DNA of 64,000 bases. Origin: Brevipalpus yothersi. Its lineage: Eukaryota; Arthropoda; Arachnida; Trombidiformes; Tenuipalpidae. The notes under the pieces are model-generated. The model did not search any database. It was not told where the DNA came from and saw only the letters and a list, made by a program, of their open reading frames with translations. The position numbers were made by a program, and so were the translations under genes. The stretch is taken from NCBI GenBank assembly GCA_003956705.1, contig QZCP01000830.1, positions 1 through 64,000 on the forward strand. Reading direction: 5' to 3'. This document shows, piece by piece, positions 47,953-59,916 of this stretch; position 1 is the stretch's first letter, and the number at the start of each line of letters is the position of its first letter.

Positions 47953-50035
47953 TTATGATTTTTTCACTCTTTCCAAAGCTCTTTGGAGAGATTGATAATA
48001 ATCTTCATGAATTTTTCTTATATGACCTAGAACACGATTCTGTAGGAATTTTTGAGCTCGCGATAGATCAGTGGCCAAATTGAAAACTAAGTTTCTACGA
48101 TCTTGAGGCGATAGACTTTCCCAAAATTCTCTAACCTGTCAAATATAAAATCATGAATCTTCTTGAACAGAAAGATAACATCCATATTACCTGTGAATAG
48201 TTGTCCTCTTTCAATGTGTCAAATCGATCAACTTCCGCTTTTGATGGTAGCCACCAACGGCTTGGTTTACTTGTTCGATCCTCTCGAGCTCGCCCAAAAG
48301 AATTAGGAAAATAATTGGGTTCGTCGGAAAATTTTGTATCAAATACCCATGGTCCATCAGGAAGGGTTGGTGTTACCAAATGAAGGGGACGGTTGATGGG
48401 AATCTTGAAATGATTTGGCCCGAGACTGGAAAGAATTTCAAAAAAATGACTTCTACTATTCCACTGGTTAGTCAAAAAGTCTCACCGATATGAATGAGCA
48501 TCATGATAAGCAAACAATCTACCCTGAAGTAATTTATCAACCGAAGGTTCTATCCCTGGTATCAAGTTGGCAGGATTGAATGCGGCTTGCTCTACTTGGG
48601 CGAAAAAATTCTTGGGAATACGATCTAAGACAATTCTGCCAGCTTCTATGAAAGGCAGCTGCTTAGGCCATATCTAATGTGATAAAAACAAACAATTATT
48701 CGTGGCGTTAGCAAATCTATTGCTCAAGTTTTACCTTTGTTGCATCAAAAGGATTGTGTTTCCATTCCCTCGCTTGTTTCTGAGTCATTATCTGAATATA
48801 CATTGTCCATGATGGAAAATTTCCTCTCTTAATAGATTGGAACAGATCTCTCGTGGCATATTCAGGGTTGATACCAGCTAATTTTGTAGCCTGAGCGAGT
48901 GTCAAATTCTTCACACCTTGATTGGTGAGCATATGAAATCTACCGAATGTTACTTTTCCCTCCGAATTGACCAATTTGAAAGTGTTTATACTGAATCCGT
49001 TGATATGCCTGTATCCGTCTGGTGTTCCAAGATCGGTGTAAAGATAAGTTCCAGCATGGAAAGTTTCAGGTACCAGCGAAATAAAGTCAAAAATATAGTC
49101 AAAGTTGAAAGTGTTGGTAACTGGGTCTGGTCTAATGGCATGAAATAAGTTCATCGCTCGCATAGGATCTCGAACAAAAAATACCGGCAAACTGATGGCA
49201 ACAATGTCCCAATTTCCATCATCAGTCTTGATCTTGACCGCAAAACCTCGAGGATCTCGCACAGTGTCCGCTGAACCCTTACTACCAGTGGCGGTAGAAA
49301 ATCTGACCACCAAAGGAAATCTTTTTCCTCTCGAACTGAACACCGATGCTCTACAATACCTTCCAACACCTCCAGGATTGGTAGGCTCGAAATATCCAAG
49401 TGCACCAGTACCATGAGCGTGGGCCACTCGCTCAGGAATCCGTTCCCGGGTGAAGTGGTTCATTTCCTGTGTGAACAGAACGTCCTGTAATAGCTGAGGT
49501 CCTATCTTTGCAGCTGTTAACGAATTGATCTTATCCCACACATGAGCACCACCGGGATGGGTAAAATATCCACCTTCATCGAAACCTAACTCTCTCGTTG
49601 CTGGTGATAAATTTGCTTGAAAAGCACGAGTTTCCAATCGAGAAGTATTCCTTGATGGCATCTTGTCTGTTGTATCATTATCTTTTACTTTATCATCTTT
49701 AGTCAAAATATTGACCTCTTGCTTTGAAGAGGTTACATTCCCCTGTGGTGAGAGAAAGATTCCAATTGAATTCAGGTGTTCAAATGATGCAAATTTTCAA
49801 CTGACTCAAAGAGACCTGAAACAGATCCATCCGATTTTCATGATGCTCAATATTCTCATGACTCTATTTTGGAGCTGAGATGGAAATGAGCTCTTCCCAG
49901 AAAAAAAAACATTGTTCTTCTAATTACAATCTATTCGATCTATGGAAGAGTGAGTTGACTTACCGAGTGAGCGGTCAATGGAAAGGTAAGAAGCTGAGGG
50001 AGAACAATCGCAAGAATAATGGTAATCATTTTCAT
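47953..50035 (-). CDS. Secreted catalase 1
   Basis: Exons 49964-50035, 48735-49742, 48486-48673, 48191-48425 and 47953-48135 give 561 residues. Exon 1 is a signal peptide (MKMITIILAIVLPQLLTF... ending AHS). The catalase core keeps the distal His (VAHAHG, about residue 132), Asn (GNWDI, about 201) and the proximal R-x3-Y of GRLFAYHD (Tyr about 416). The residue after Tyr is His where most catalases have Pro, Ser or Ala. Sequons such as NVT and NTS near the N-terminus fit a glycosylated secreted enzyme, and the C-terminus (VKKS) lacks a peroxisomal signal. It converts hydrogen peroxide to water and oxygen, probably outside the cell. The intron after exon 2 has a normal GT donor (AAG^GTAAAA), unlike its paralogues. 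This is the most divergent intact member of the array. Confidence 0.94.
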
Positions 50036-50283
50036 GATATTTATCAATCTCGGATGATGAGCTTCATTAAAAAATTATAAAGGAACGAATGAAACTTAAG
50101 AAACAGAGTTTTATGTGAATGATACCATCTAACACGGCTGAATGAAAAAGTGTGCTGTTATTGCGAAATCAGTCGAAGGAAGAGTTTATCGTCAGCTGAT
50201 GTCATAATTATTAGCGAACGATAAACATCGTGGAAAAGTATAAAAGTAGGAGAAAGAGACTGCAATCAAAAAGCTGAGAATCA

Positions 50284-50345
50284 ACATAATTTACTCTTAC
50301 AGCTTGTTAGATGTGCAAATTTTACTGATGCAAGCAGGAGAACAG
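50284..50345 (-). repeat. Catalase-1-type upstream block, copy 1
   Basis: A conserved stretch upstream of catalase 1 (core TTTACTGATGCAAGCAG on the plus strand) recurs at about 53723-53772 and 56797-56850, each time upstream of a cat1-type copy. It probably includes the shared promoter region or 5' leader. Confidence 0.7.
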
Positions 50346-50640
50346 AAACTGTGTAATCAAGCTCATGCCAATCTTTTCCATCTTCCCATGTTCCTTATGT
50401 CCCAAGATTCTTAATGGTAAATATTCACTGATCGAATGAGCTTTAAGCTCTTTCTATAAGCTTGAGAAATTTGATCATTGAGAAGAGACAAAGATTTTGG
50501 CTAGATTGGTTATTTATTTGCAAGATTTTTTTGTTCCGTAAGTGGGTTACTTGAATTTCTACACCGTGGCAATAAAGTTCGAAGAACAGTTTGGAATGGG
50601 ATAATAAGGTATAACGATGATAATGAATTGAATGATAAAT

Positions 50641-52580
50641 CTATGATTTCTGGATTTTTTCAAGTGCATCTCGTAAAGATTCATAATAATCTTTATGAAC
50701 TTTCTTCAACTGACCTAGAAGCCGATCCTGTATAAACTTTTTCGCTTGGGAAACATCTGGAGCCATATTAGAGATGAGATGCTTTCGATCTTGAGGTGAT
50801 AGGCTTTCCCAAAATTCCCTAACCTGACAAGAGTATGAGGGTCTGATTAATTGCTTTATGAAATATCATGATTAATCTTACCTGTGAATAATTGTCCTCA
50901 TTTAGGCTATTGAATCGATCAAATTCCACCTTAGTTGTTATGGTCCTCAGACTCTTTCTCAGTGGACGCTTTGATGGATCTTCTCGAGCTTTCCCGAATG
51001 AGTTGGGATAGTAGGTAGGTTCATCAGGAAACTTTTTATCAAAAACACACATTCCATCACGAAGAGTAGGAGTCACTAGTTTAAGTGCACGATTTACCGG
51101 GATCTTGAAATTATTCACACCGACGCTGGGAAAAAATCAAAATTTTGCTCAGTATCTAATAAGAGTTTGGAATGCTGAAAGGTACTTACCGATGTGCTTG
51201 AGCATCATGATAAGAAACGAGTCGCCCTTGAAGTATCTTGTCAGCTGATCCTTCGATTCCTGGTATCAAGTTGGCTGGATTGAATATTGCTTGCTCTACT
51301 TGAGCAAAATAATTTTTGGGATTACGATTCAGTACCAGTTTACCAGCTTCTATTAGAGGGAATTTTTTTGTCGGCCATTTCTGTGAAATTGAAAAGTGAG
51401 AATAATGATTATGAATGTCTCCCAACCTAATCATACGTAAACTAAACTAAATTTTACTTGCCTTAGTTGCATCGAAAGGATTGTATTCCCAATCTCTTGC
51501 TTGCTTCTCAGACATCATCTGAATGTAAAAAGTCCATGATGGATACTTTCCCTTCTTTATGGCATTGTAGAGATCTAGAGTTGAATATCTGGGATTGGTA
51601 CCTGCCAACTCAGTTGCCTGGGCTTGAGTTAAATTTCTTACTCCTTGATCTGTGAGAAAGTGAAACCGACCAAATCTTACTTTCCCCTCGGAATTGATCA
51701 ATCTGAAAGTATTTATAGCGAATCCATTCATATATCTGTAACCGTCTGGTGTTCCAAGATCGGTGTATAGATGAGAAATAGCGTGTAAAGTCTCAGGAAC
51801 CAGCGAAACGAAATCAAAAACAGAATCAAAGTTTATTGCATCTGTTTTTGGATCAGGCTTCAGAGAATGAATAAAATTGTGGAATCTCAAAGAGTCTCGA
51901 ACGGCAAACACAGGAAAACTGAAGCCTGCAATGTCCCAATTTCCTTCATCTGTCTTGATCTTGACCGAGAAACCTCGAGGATCTCGAACAGTGTCAGCAG
52001 AGCCTTTGCTTTGGATAACCGTTGAAAATCTAACAACAACGGGGAACCTTTTACCCTTTGCACTGAATAACTTTGCCTTGCAAAACTTGCTAATCACTTC
52101 AGTATTGGTAGGCTCGAAATATCCAAAAGCACCAGAACCTCGAGCATGAACAACACGTTCTGGAATACGTTCTCGATTGAAGTGGTTCATTTCTTCCGTA
52201 AATAACATATCTTCAAGCAACTGTGGACCATATCTCCCAGCAGTAAGAGAATTCAACTTGTCCCATATGGTACCACCTCCCAGATCGGTGAAAAAATAAT
52301 TATCATGATAACCTCTTTCTGGTATTGATGAATTTGTCTCTATATCTGATCTGCTGTGCGAATCAAACTTTGGTAGATCGTCATCTGGATAAATTGCATC
52401 ATATTCAGACCAATATTTGTCGGCAAAATCCTCCACATTAGAATTTTCCTGGAAATAATAAATAACCAGCCCGATTCAACACATTAATTGATAGAATTTA
52501 TTTGACAAAACTCCGCTTACCAAGCAATCAATGCAAACGATACAATAAACTAGAGCAAACAGAACAATTGCCTTTTCCAT
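50641..52580 (-). CDS. Secreted catalase 2
   Basis: Exons 52521-52580, 51462-52448, 51190-51380, 50882-51125 and 50641-50823 give 554 residues. Exon 1 is a 20-residue signal peptide (MEKAIVLFALVYCIVCIDCL). An N-terminal extension (ENSNVEDFADKYWSEYDAIY) absent from ordinary catalases precedes the core. Distal His (VVHARG), Asn (GNWDI) and proximal R-x3-Y (GRLVSYHD) are all present. Sequons NSS and NLT are visible and no peroxisomal C-terminus is found (IQKS). The intron after exon 2 begins AAG^GCAAGT, a GC-AG intron shared with catalases 3 and 4. It lies directly upstream of catalase 1 on the same strand, and with it forms the presumed two-gene founding unit. Confidence 0.94.
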
Positions 52581-52854
52581 AGGGATTTCCTCTCGTGATA
52601 GGATCATATGGTATGAGAATGAATTTTCTATGATGTGGAATAGTGTATTCCACAATTGAAACTAATCGCAATCCAACTGGGTAGGGATTTTAAATTGTGG
52701 AACCTAATCGATGGTATATAGAAATCTGCTGTCTGATGTTTGATGATGCCACATGCCATGATAAAGAAGAACTATGACTCGAATGCCGATCAGATGTTGA
52801 AAATGATGTCGATCTAGGGAGAGCGCAAAACTGACTAATCACATAGAATTATTA

Positions 52855-53030
52855 GTATATTCTCCCGTCAGTAAGAGTAAATGAACTTTATGGAAGATTT
52901 TTTAGTTAAACACCTCATTTCTGATTCAAATTCTAGCTGGCAGTGTTCTAAAGTTTTCTACACCAAATGATAGGAAAAAAGACACATAAATAAGTGCAAA
53001 CATTTCAAATGCTTCTGCAAGAAAGAAGAT
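52855..53030. repeat. Array inter-gene block, copy 1
   Basis: This segment upstream of catalase 2 (containing CACCAAATGATAGGAAAA) is similar to 56262-56436 and 59744-59916. Spacing is about 3.4-3.5 kb, which sets the period of the tandem array. Confidence 0.65.
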
Positions 53031-53152
53031 TGAATTCCTTTTCGAAAATTCAAATAATTTGTGTTCTTTCTTCTGGATAGGTGTTCATGGTCCTATTTAA
53101 CCACAACAATGTATGGTTTCCGCATCTTGTTGAGAGCTAGTTATTCGTAGAG

Positions 53153-53482
53153 AATTGACCAATTTGAAAGTGTTTATACTGAATCCGTTGATATGCTTGT
53201 ATCCGTCTGGTGTTCCAAGATCGGTGTAAAGATAAGTTCCAGCATGGAAAGTTTCAGGTACCAGCGGAATAAAGTCAAAAATATAGTCAAAGTTGAAAGT
53301 GTTGGTAACTGGGTCTGGTCTAATGGCATGAAATAAGTTCATCACTCACATAGGATCTCGCACAGTATCCGCTGAGCCTTTACTTCGAGTGGCGGTAGAA
53401 AATCTGACCGAGTGAGCGGTCAATGGAAAGGTAAGAAGCTGAAGGAGATCAATCGCAAGAATAATGGTAATCATTTTCATGA
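53153..53482 (-). pseudogene. Catalase pseudogene A (cat1-type, internally deleted)
   Basis: From 53153 to about 53346 the sequence is nearly identical to catalase 1 exon 2 (about 48975-49168). It then jumps twice: the direct repeat GGATCTCG joins two exon 2 sites about 90 bp apart, and the coding stretch ending near 53408 is fused straight to the signal-peptide exon (53409-53482, still reading MKMITIILAI). The exon 2 start, intron 1 and exons 3-5 are missing. Upstream flank (to about 53800) also matches catalase 1. A non-functional relic of a second cat1-type gene. Confidence 0.88.
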
Positions 53483-54061
53483 TAAATTTCTATGACGAGG
53501 AACGAAGTTCATCAAAAAGGTACATGGAAACAGATGAAATATAAGCAATAAAGTTTTGTGTGAGTTACATTCCAACACGACTGAATGAAAAAGGGTGCTG
53601 TTATTGCGAAATCAACAAGAAAATTTTATCGTCAGCTTATTTCGTAATTATTAACGAATGATAGATATCGTCAGAAGATATATGAGAGAGTATACTGCGA
53701 TCAAAAATCTGAGAATCGACATAATTTACTCTTACAACTTGTTTGATGTGGAAGTTTTATTGATGCAAGCAGAAACTGGACAATGATAATCATACCAATC
53801 TTTCCTTTCCCCCATGCTCGAAGGTCCTTTTGGGTAAATATTCTCTAATTGGATGGATTGATAATTCTTTCACATTCCAAAAAAGTTAGATCAAAGAGGA
53901 GATATAGAGAATTCAGCGAGATTGGTTATTCTTTTGCTAGAATTCTTTTGTGAGATAAGTAAGAGACTTGAATATGAAATCAATGTCTGGTACCGATAGA
54001 ATTCTACAGATTGAAAAATTGGAAATTAAATGCCACGATGAGAAAGAGGTGATTAATGAAT

Positions 54062-56002
54062 CTAAGATTTCTGAATTTTTTCAAGTGCATCTCGTAAAGA
54101 TTCATAATAGTCTTTGTGAACTTTCTTCAATTGATCTAGGAGCCGATCCTGTATAAACTTTTTGGCTTTTGAAAGACTCGAAGCCATATTGGAGATAAGA
54201 TGTTTTCGATCTGGAGGGGATAAACTTTCCCAAAATTGTCCAACCTAACAAGAATATAAGTATCGGATTGATGGCTCTATGAGATATTATAACTATTCTT
54301 ACCTGTGAATAATTGTCCTCATTTAAGCTATTGAATCGATCGATCTCTACTTTGGTTGCTATGGTCTCCAGACTCTTTCTCTGTAGACGCTTTGATCGAT
54401 CTTCTCGAGCCTTACCGAATGAGTTGGGATAGTAAGTAGGTTCATTAGAGAATTTTTCATCGAAAACACATATTCCATCGCGAAGAGTTGGAGTAACTAG
54501 TTTAAATGCACGATTTATCGGGATCTTGAAATTATTTACACCGAGACTGGAAAAAAATTGAATGTTGCTCAGTATCTAATGAGAATTCTAAACTCAATAG
54601 TACTTACCGGTATGTTTGGGCATCATGATAAGCGAAAAGTCGCCCTTGAAGTATTTTATCAGCTGAAGGTTCTATTCCCGGTATCAAGTTGGCAGGATTG
54701 AATGCGGCTTGCTCTACTTGAGCGAAATAATTTTTGGGATTACGATTTAGCACCAGTTTACCAGCTTCAACAAGAGGGAATTTTTTCGTTGGCCATTTCT
54801 GTATATTTGGAAAAGTGAGATAAAAGAGGAAGAATTTCTTCCCACCTAATTATACGTAAACTTAACTAAACTTCACTTGCCTTAGTTGTATCAAAAGGAT
54901 TGTATTCCCAATCTCTTGCTTGTTTCTCAGACATCACCTGAATATAAAAAGTCCATGAAGGATACTCCCCTCTCTCTATGGCATTGTAGAGATCTAGAGT
55001 TGAATATCTAGGATCGGTACCTGCCAACTCAGTTGCCTGGGCTTGAGTCAAATTTCTTACTCCTTGATCAGTGAGAAAGTGAAATCGACCAAATGTTACT
55101 TTCCCCTCGGAATTGATCAATCTGAAAGTATTTACACTAAATCCATTTATATGTCTGTAACTATCTGGTGTTCCAAGATCGGTGTATAGATGAGAAATAG
55201 CGTGTAAAGTCTCAGGAACCAGTGAAACGAAATCCCAAACAGAATCAAAGTTTGTTGCATCTGTTTTCGGATCAGGCCTTCGAGAATGAACGAAATTGAT
55301 CAATCTGAGGGGATCTCCAACAGCAGTCACAGGAAAACTGAAGCCAACGATGTCCCAATTTCCTTCATTTGTCTCGATTTTGACAGCGAAACCTCGAGCA
55401 TCTCGAACAGTTTCAGCAGAGCCTTTGCTTCCACCAGGGATTGAAAATCTTACTACAACGGGAAACCTTTTACCATTCACACTGAATAACGGTGCCTTGC
55501 AAAACTTTCCAATCACTTCAGTATTTGTAGGCTCAAAATATCCAAAAGCACCAGAACCTCGAGCATGAACAACACGTTCCGGAATACGTTCTCGATTGAA
55601 ATGGTTCATTTCTTCAGTGAATAACATATCTTCTAGTAACTGTGGACCATATCTCCCAGCAGTAAGAGAATTCAACTTGTCCCATATGGTACCACCTCCC
55701 AGATCGGTGAAAAAATAATTATCATGATAACCTCTTTCTGGTATTGATGAATTTGTCTCTATATCCGATCTACTGTGTGAATCAAACTTTGGTAGATCTT
55801 CATCTGGATAAATCACATCATATTCAGACCAATATTTGTTGGCCAAATCCTTCACATTAGAATTTTCCTGAAAAAAATAGATAATCACCCTAATTGAACA
55901 CATTAATTGAGAGAAATTTCTGTGACAAAAATTTTAGCTTACCAAGCAATCGATTCTAACGACACAATAAACCAGAGCAAACAGACCAATTGCCTTCTCC
56001 AT
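54062..56002 (-). CDS. Secreted catalase 3
   Basis: Exons 55943-56002, 54881-55867, 54608-54798, 54303-54546 and 54062-54244 give 554 residues, the same structure as catalase 2. Signal peptide MEKAIGLFALVYCVVRIDCL is followed by ENSNVKDLANKYWSEYD. Catalytic His (VVHARG) and Asn (GNWDI) are kept; the proximal Tyr region reads YHDAQTYR. All five exons are open, so the gene appears functional. The second intron again starts AAG^GCAAGT. The C-terminus IQKS has no peroxisomal targeting signal. It is closest to catalases 2 and 4, and the cat1-type pseudogene A lies just downstream. Confidence 0.94.
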
Positions 56003-56261
56003 GGGAAATTTTCTTCTTGCTAGAATCATATCGAGTAATGAAAATTTCATGATATGAAATAGGGTATTTCATAAATGCAAGTAATTGCAATCCAATTGGG
56101 TAGAGATTTCAATTGTAAAAAAAATCTGCTGTTCAATGATTGTTGATACCACATGTTATCATCAAAAAACTATGACCTGAATGCTGATCACATGTGATTC
56201 ATGTCAATTCAAGGAGAGCACAAAATTCAACAATCACATGGAGTTGTTAGTAAACTATGTT

Positions 56262-56436
56262 CTCAGCAAGAACAAATGAACTTAATCGAGCATTAGTTAG
56301 TTCAAAACCTCATTTGTGATCCAAACATTAGTTTGTGGGGTTTGAGAGTTTTTCACACCGAAAGATAGAAAAGAAAATACATGAATGAGTGGAAATATTC
56401 GAAATTCTCCTACAAGAAATGGGAACGTAATTTATT
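56262..56436. repeat. Array inter-gene block, copy 2
   Basis: Nearly identical to 59744-59916 and recognisably similar to 52855-53030. Its right edge (AACGTAATTTATTAACTG) is the uninterrupted version of the Helitron target at 59917. Confidence 0.85.
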
Positions 56437-56439
56437 AAC

Positions 56440-56790
56440 TGAAAGCTATATTCCTGGTATCAGATTTGCTGGATTATATATGTCCACTACTCTTCTTCTT
56501 CAGCGTAAAAGTTCCAGGAATATAGCCCTCAGTTAAAAGTTCCCTAGGACTTGATTGGAGAGCAAATGCAATCTTCCAAAAGTCACTCTACTCTCAAAAT
56601 CAACCGACTTGAAAGTATTTATGCTGAATCCATTCATAATAATGTATCTGTAACCATGTGGTGTTCTAAGATCGGTGAATAGATGAGAGACAGCATGTGA
56701 AGTTTCATGAACCAATGAAATATATTTACCGAATCATAATGGAATCATCTGTTCTTGGATCTCGAACAATTTCAATAGAATCTTTGCTTT
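56440..56790 (-). pseudogene. Catalase pseudogene B (heavily decayed)
   Basis: Fragments of two catalase exons survive. 56440-56475 resembles exon 3 (ATTCCTGGTATCA context), and 56540-56790 resembles exon 2 with HLFTDLRTPHGYRY and NGFSINTFKSV readable on the minus strand. Stops, small indels and a missing signal-peptide exon make it non-functional. A cat1-type upstream block follows at about 56797-56850, so this was probably the cat1-type member of the third unit. Confidence 0.75.
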
Positions 56791-57146
56791 GACACAATTA
56801 ACTCTTAGAACTTGTTAGATGCGAAAATTTTACTGATGCAAGCAGAAGATTAGAAACTAGGGAATAAAGATCATGTCAATCTTTCTTTTTTTTCACGAGT
56901 TCGAAAATTCTTTACGGTTAATATTCACCGATCAAATGAGTTGAAAGTTTCTTTGATAAGCTAAAAACAATGTATCACTGAGGAGAGACTAAGAATTTGG
57001 CTAGATTGGTAATTTATCTGCTGGACTTTCTTCTGTCCCGTGATTGAACTACCTGAATCTCAACTCGAGGTGTAGTATTGATAGAATTCGAAATTCAGAT
57101 TGAAAATTCTGTGATTGGATATCACGATGGGAATTGATGGATAAAT

Positions 57147-59108
57147 CTAAGATTTCTGAATTTTATCGAGTGCATCTCGTAAAGATTCATAATAATCTTT
57201 ATGAACTTTCTTCAACTGATCTAGGAGCCGATCCTGTATAAACTTTTTCGCTTTGGAAAGATCTGGAGCCATATTAGAGATGAGATGCTTTCGATCTTGA
57301 GGTGATAGGCTTTCCCAAAATTCCCTAACCTGACAAGAGTATGAGGGTCTGATTAATTGCTTTATGAAATATCATGATTAATCTTACCTGTGAATAATTG
57401 TCCTCATTTAGGCTATTGAATCGATCAATTTCTACTTTGGATCTTATGATCTTCAGACTATTTCTCAGTGGACGCTTTGATGGATCTTCTCGAGCTTTGC
57501 CGAATGAGTTTGGAAAATAGTTAGGTTCTTTAGAGAATCTTTTATCGAAAACACACATTCCATCACGAAGAGTAGGAGTCACTAGTTTAAGTGCACGATT
57601 TATCGGGATCTTAAAATGATTCACACCGAGACTGGAAAACAATCGAATTTTACTCAGAATCTAATAAGAGCTTGGGATTCTCAATAGTGCTTACCGGTAT
57701 GTTTGGGCATCATGATAAGCAAAAAGTCGCCCTTGAAGTGTTCTATCATCTGAAGGTTCTATTCCTGGTATCAAGTTGGCAGGATTGAATACGGCTTGCT
57801 CTACTTGAGCGAATTGATTTCTGGGATTGCGATTGAGGACCAGTTTACCAGCTTCAACAAGAGGGAATTCCTTCGTTGGCCATATCTATATAATTGGAAA
57901 AGTGAGGATGATGACCAAGAATATTTCCAAACATTATCACATGTAAGCGTAGCTAAAATTTACTCGCCTTAGTTACATCAAAAGGATTGTATTTCCAATC
58001 TCTCGCTTGCTTCTCAGACATTATTTGGATATAAAAAGTCCACGAAGGATAATTCCGCTTCTTAATGGCATTGTAGAGATCTAGAGTTGAATATCTGGGA
58101 TTTGTACCTGCCAACTCTGTTGCCTGGGCTTGAGTTAAATTTCTCACTCCTTGATCAGTGTGGAAGTGAAATCGACCAAATGTTACTTTCCCCTCGGAAT
58201 TGATTAATCTGAAAGTATTTATACTGAATCCATTCATATGTCTGTAGCCATCCGGTGTTCCCAGATCGGTGTATATATGAGACAGAGTATGTAGAGTTTC
58301 CGGCACCAACGAAATGAAATCAAAAGCAGAATTGAAGTTTGTTGCACCTGTTCTAGGATCAGGCTTCCGAGAATGAACGAAATTGATGAATCTTAGAGGA
58401 TCTCGAATGGCAAACACAGGAAAACTGAGGCCAACAATGTCCCAATTTCCTTCATCTGTCTTGATTTTGACAGCAAAACCTCGGGGATCTCGAACAGTGT
58501 CAGCAGAGCCTTTGCTTTGGATAACCGTTGAAAATCTGACCACAACTGGGAACCTTTTCCTTCTTGTGCTGAATAACTTTGCCTTGCAAAACTTTCTAAT
58601 CACCTTAGTATTGGTAGGCTCAAAATATCCAAAAGCACCAGTACCTTGAGCATGAACAGCCCGTTCTGGAATTCGTTCACGATTGAAATGGTTCATTTCC
58701 TCGGTAAATAACATATCTTCGAGCAACTGTGGACCATATCTACCAGCAGTCAAGGAGTTCAACTTGTCCCATATGGTGCCACCTCCGAGATCGGTGAAAA
58801 AATAATCATGATGATTATCATGATGATTATCGTGATAACCTCTTTCTGGTATTGATGAATTTGTCTCAATATCTGATCTGCTGTGTGAATCAAACTTTGG
58901 TAGATCTTCATCTGGATAAATCGCATCATATTCAGACCAATATTTTTCGGCAAAATCCTCCACATCAGAATTTTTCTGGAAATAATAGATAACCAGCCCG
59001 ATTTAACATATTAATTGAGAGAATTTCTTCGACAAAAACTTCGCTCACCAAACAATCAATCCTAACGACACAATAAACTAGAGCCAAAAGAATAATTGCC
59101 TTCTCCAT
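57147..59108 (-). CDS. Secreted catalase 4
   Basis: Exons 59049-59108, 57968-58975, 57695-57885, 57388-57631 and 57147-57329 give 561 residues. Signal peptide MEKAIILLALVYCVVRIDCL precedes KNSDVEDFAEKYWSEYD. Distal His (AVHAQG), Asn (GNWDI) and proximal R-x3-Y (GRLFAYHD) are present. Exon 2 is 21 nt longer than in catalases 2 and 3 because an HDN unit is repeated (HDNHHDNHHDY), caused by a TGATTATCA-type expansion near 58800-58840. The following intron starts AAG^GCGAGT, again GC-AG. No peroxisomal C-terminus is present (IQKS). Confidence 0.94.
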
Positions 59109-59235
59109 GGGGATTGCTTTCGTGACAGTATCATATAGTATGAGAATAAATATTTTGTGATGTGGAATAGTATATTCCACATTTGCAACTAAGAGCAATC
59201 CAACTGGGTAAGGATTTTAAATTGTGCAACCTAAT

Positions 59236-59742
59236 CGATGGTATAGAGTTTCCGGCACCAACGAAATGAAATCAGAAACAGAATCGGAGTTTGTTGCATC
59301 TGTTCTAGAATCAGGCTTTCGAGAATGAACGAAATTGATGAATCTTAAACGATCTCGAACAGCAATCACAGGAAAACTGAAGCCTGATGTCTGAATTTCC
59401 TTTATATGTCTTTATCTTGACTGCGAAACCTCGAGCATCTCGAACAATTTCAGCTGAGTCTTCGCTCCCATTAACCGTTGAAAATGTTACAACAAGTGGG
59501 AACCTTTTTCCTTTTGCACTGAGTAACTTTGCCTTGCAAAACTTTCTGATCACTTCAGTATTGGTAGGCTCGAAATATCCAAAAGCAAGAGAACCTCGAG
59601 CATGAACAACACGTTTTGGAATACGTTCACAATTGAAATGGTTCATTTCCTCGCTAAATAACATATCTTCGAGCAACTGTGGACCATATCTATCAGCAGT
59701 CGGGGAATCCAACTTGTCCCACGTGGTACCAACTCCGAGATC
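59236..59742 (-). pseudogene. Catalase pseudogene C (cat2-type exon 2 fragment)
   Basis: Only exon 2 sequence remains, from the GPQLLEDMLF region to the VPETL region. The distal His motif (VVHARG) and PTNTEVIRKFCKAK are readable. GNWDI has become GNSDI and a small deletion immediately after shifts the frame. The left edge joins the cat4 upstream sequence at GGTATA/GAGTTT, and the right edge joins a copy of the inter-gene block. It is flanked by array repeats and is non-functional. Confidence 0.88.
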
Positions 59743-59743
59743 T

Positions 59744-59916
59744 CAGCAAGAACAAATGAACTTAATCGAGCATTAGCATCAGTTCAAAACCTCATTTGTG
59801 ATCCAAACATTGGTTTGTGGTGTTTGAGAGTTTTTCACACCAAAAGATAGAAAAGAAAATACATGAATGAATGGAAATATCCGAAATTCTCCTACAACTA
59901 ATGGGAACGTAATTTA
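59744..59916. repeat. Array inter-gene block, copy 3 (interrupted by Helitron)
   Basis: Closely matches 56262-56436 up to AACGTAATTTA and then stops exactly where the Helitron end CTAG begins. Confidence 0.9.

Noticed and set aside
53153..56790. Pseudogenes A and B as exons of a functional fifth catalase
   Set aside because: They lack most exons, contain stops and deletions, and are separated by the intact catalase 3.
50284..59916. CRISPR-like or satellite repeats in the catalase region
   Set aside because: The repeats are kilobase-scale gene duplications, not short regularly spaced units, and the genome is eukaryotic.
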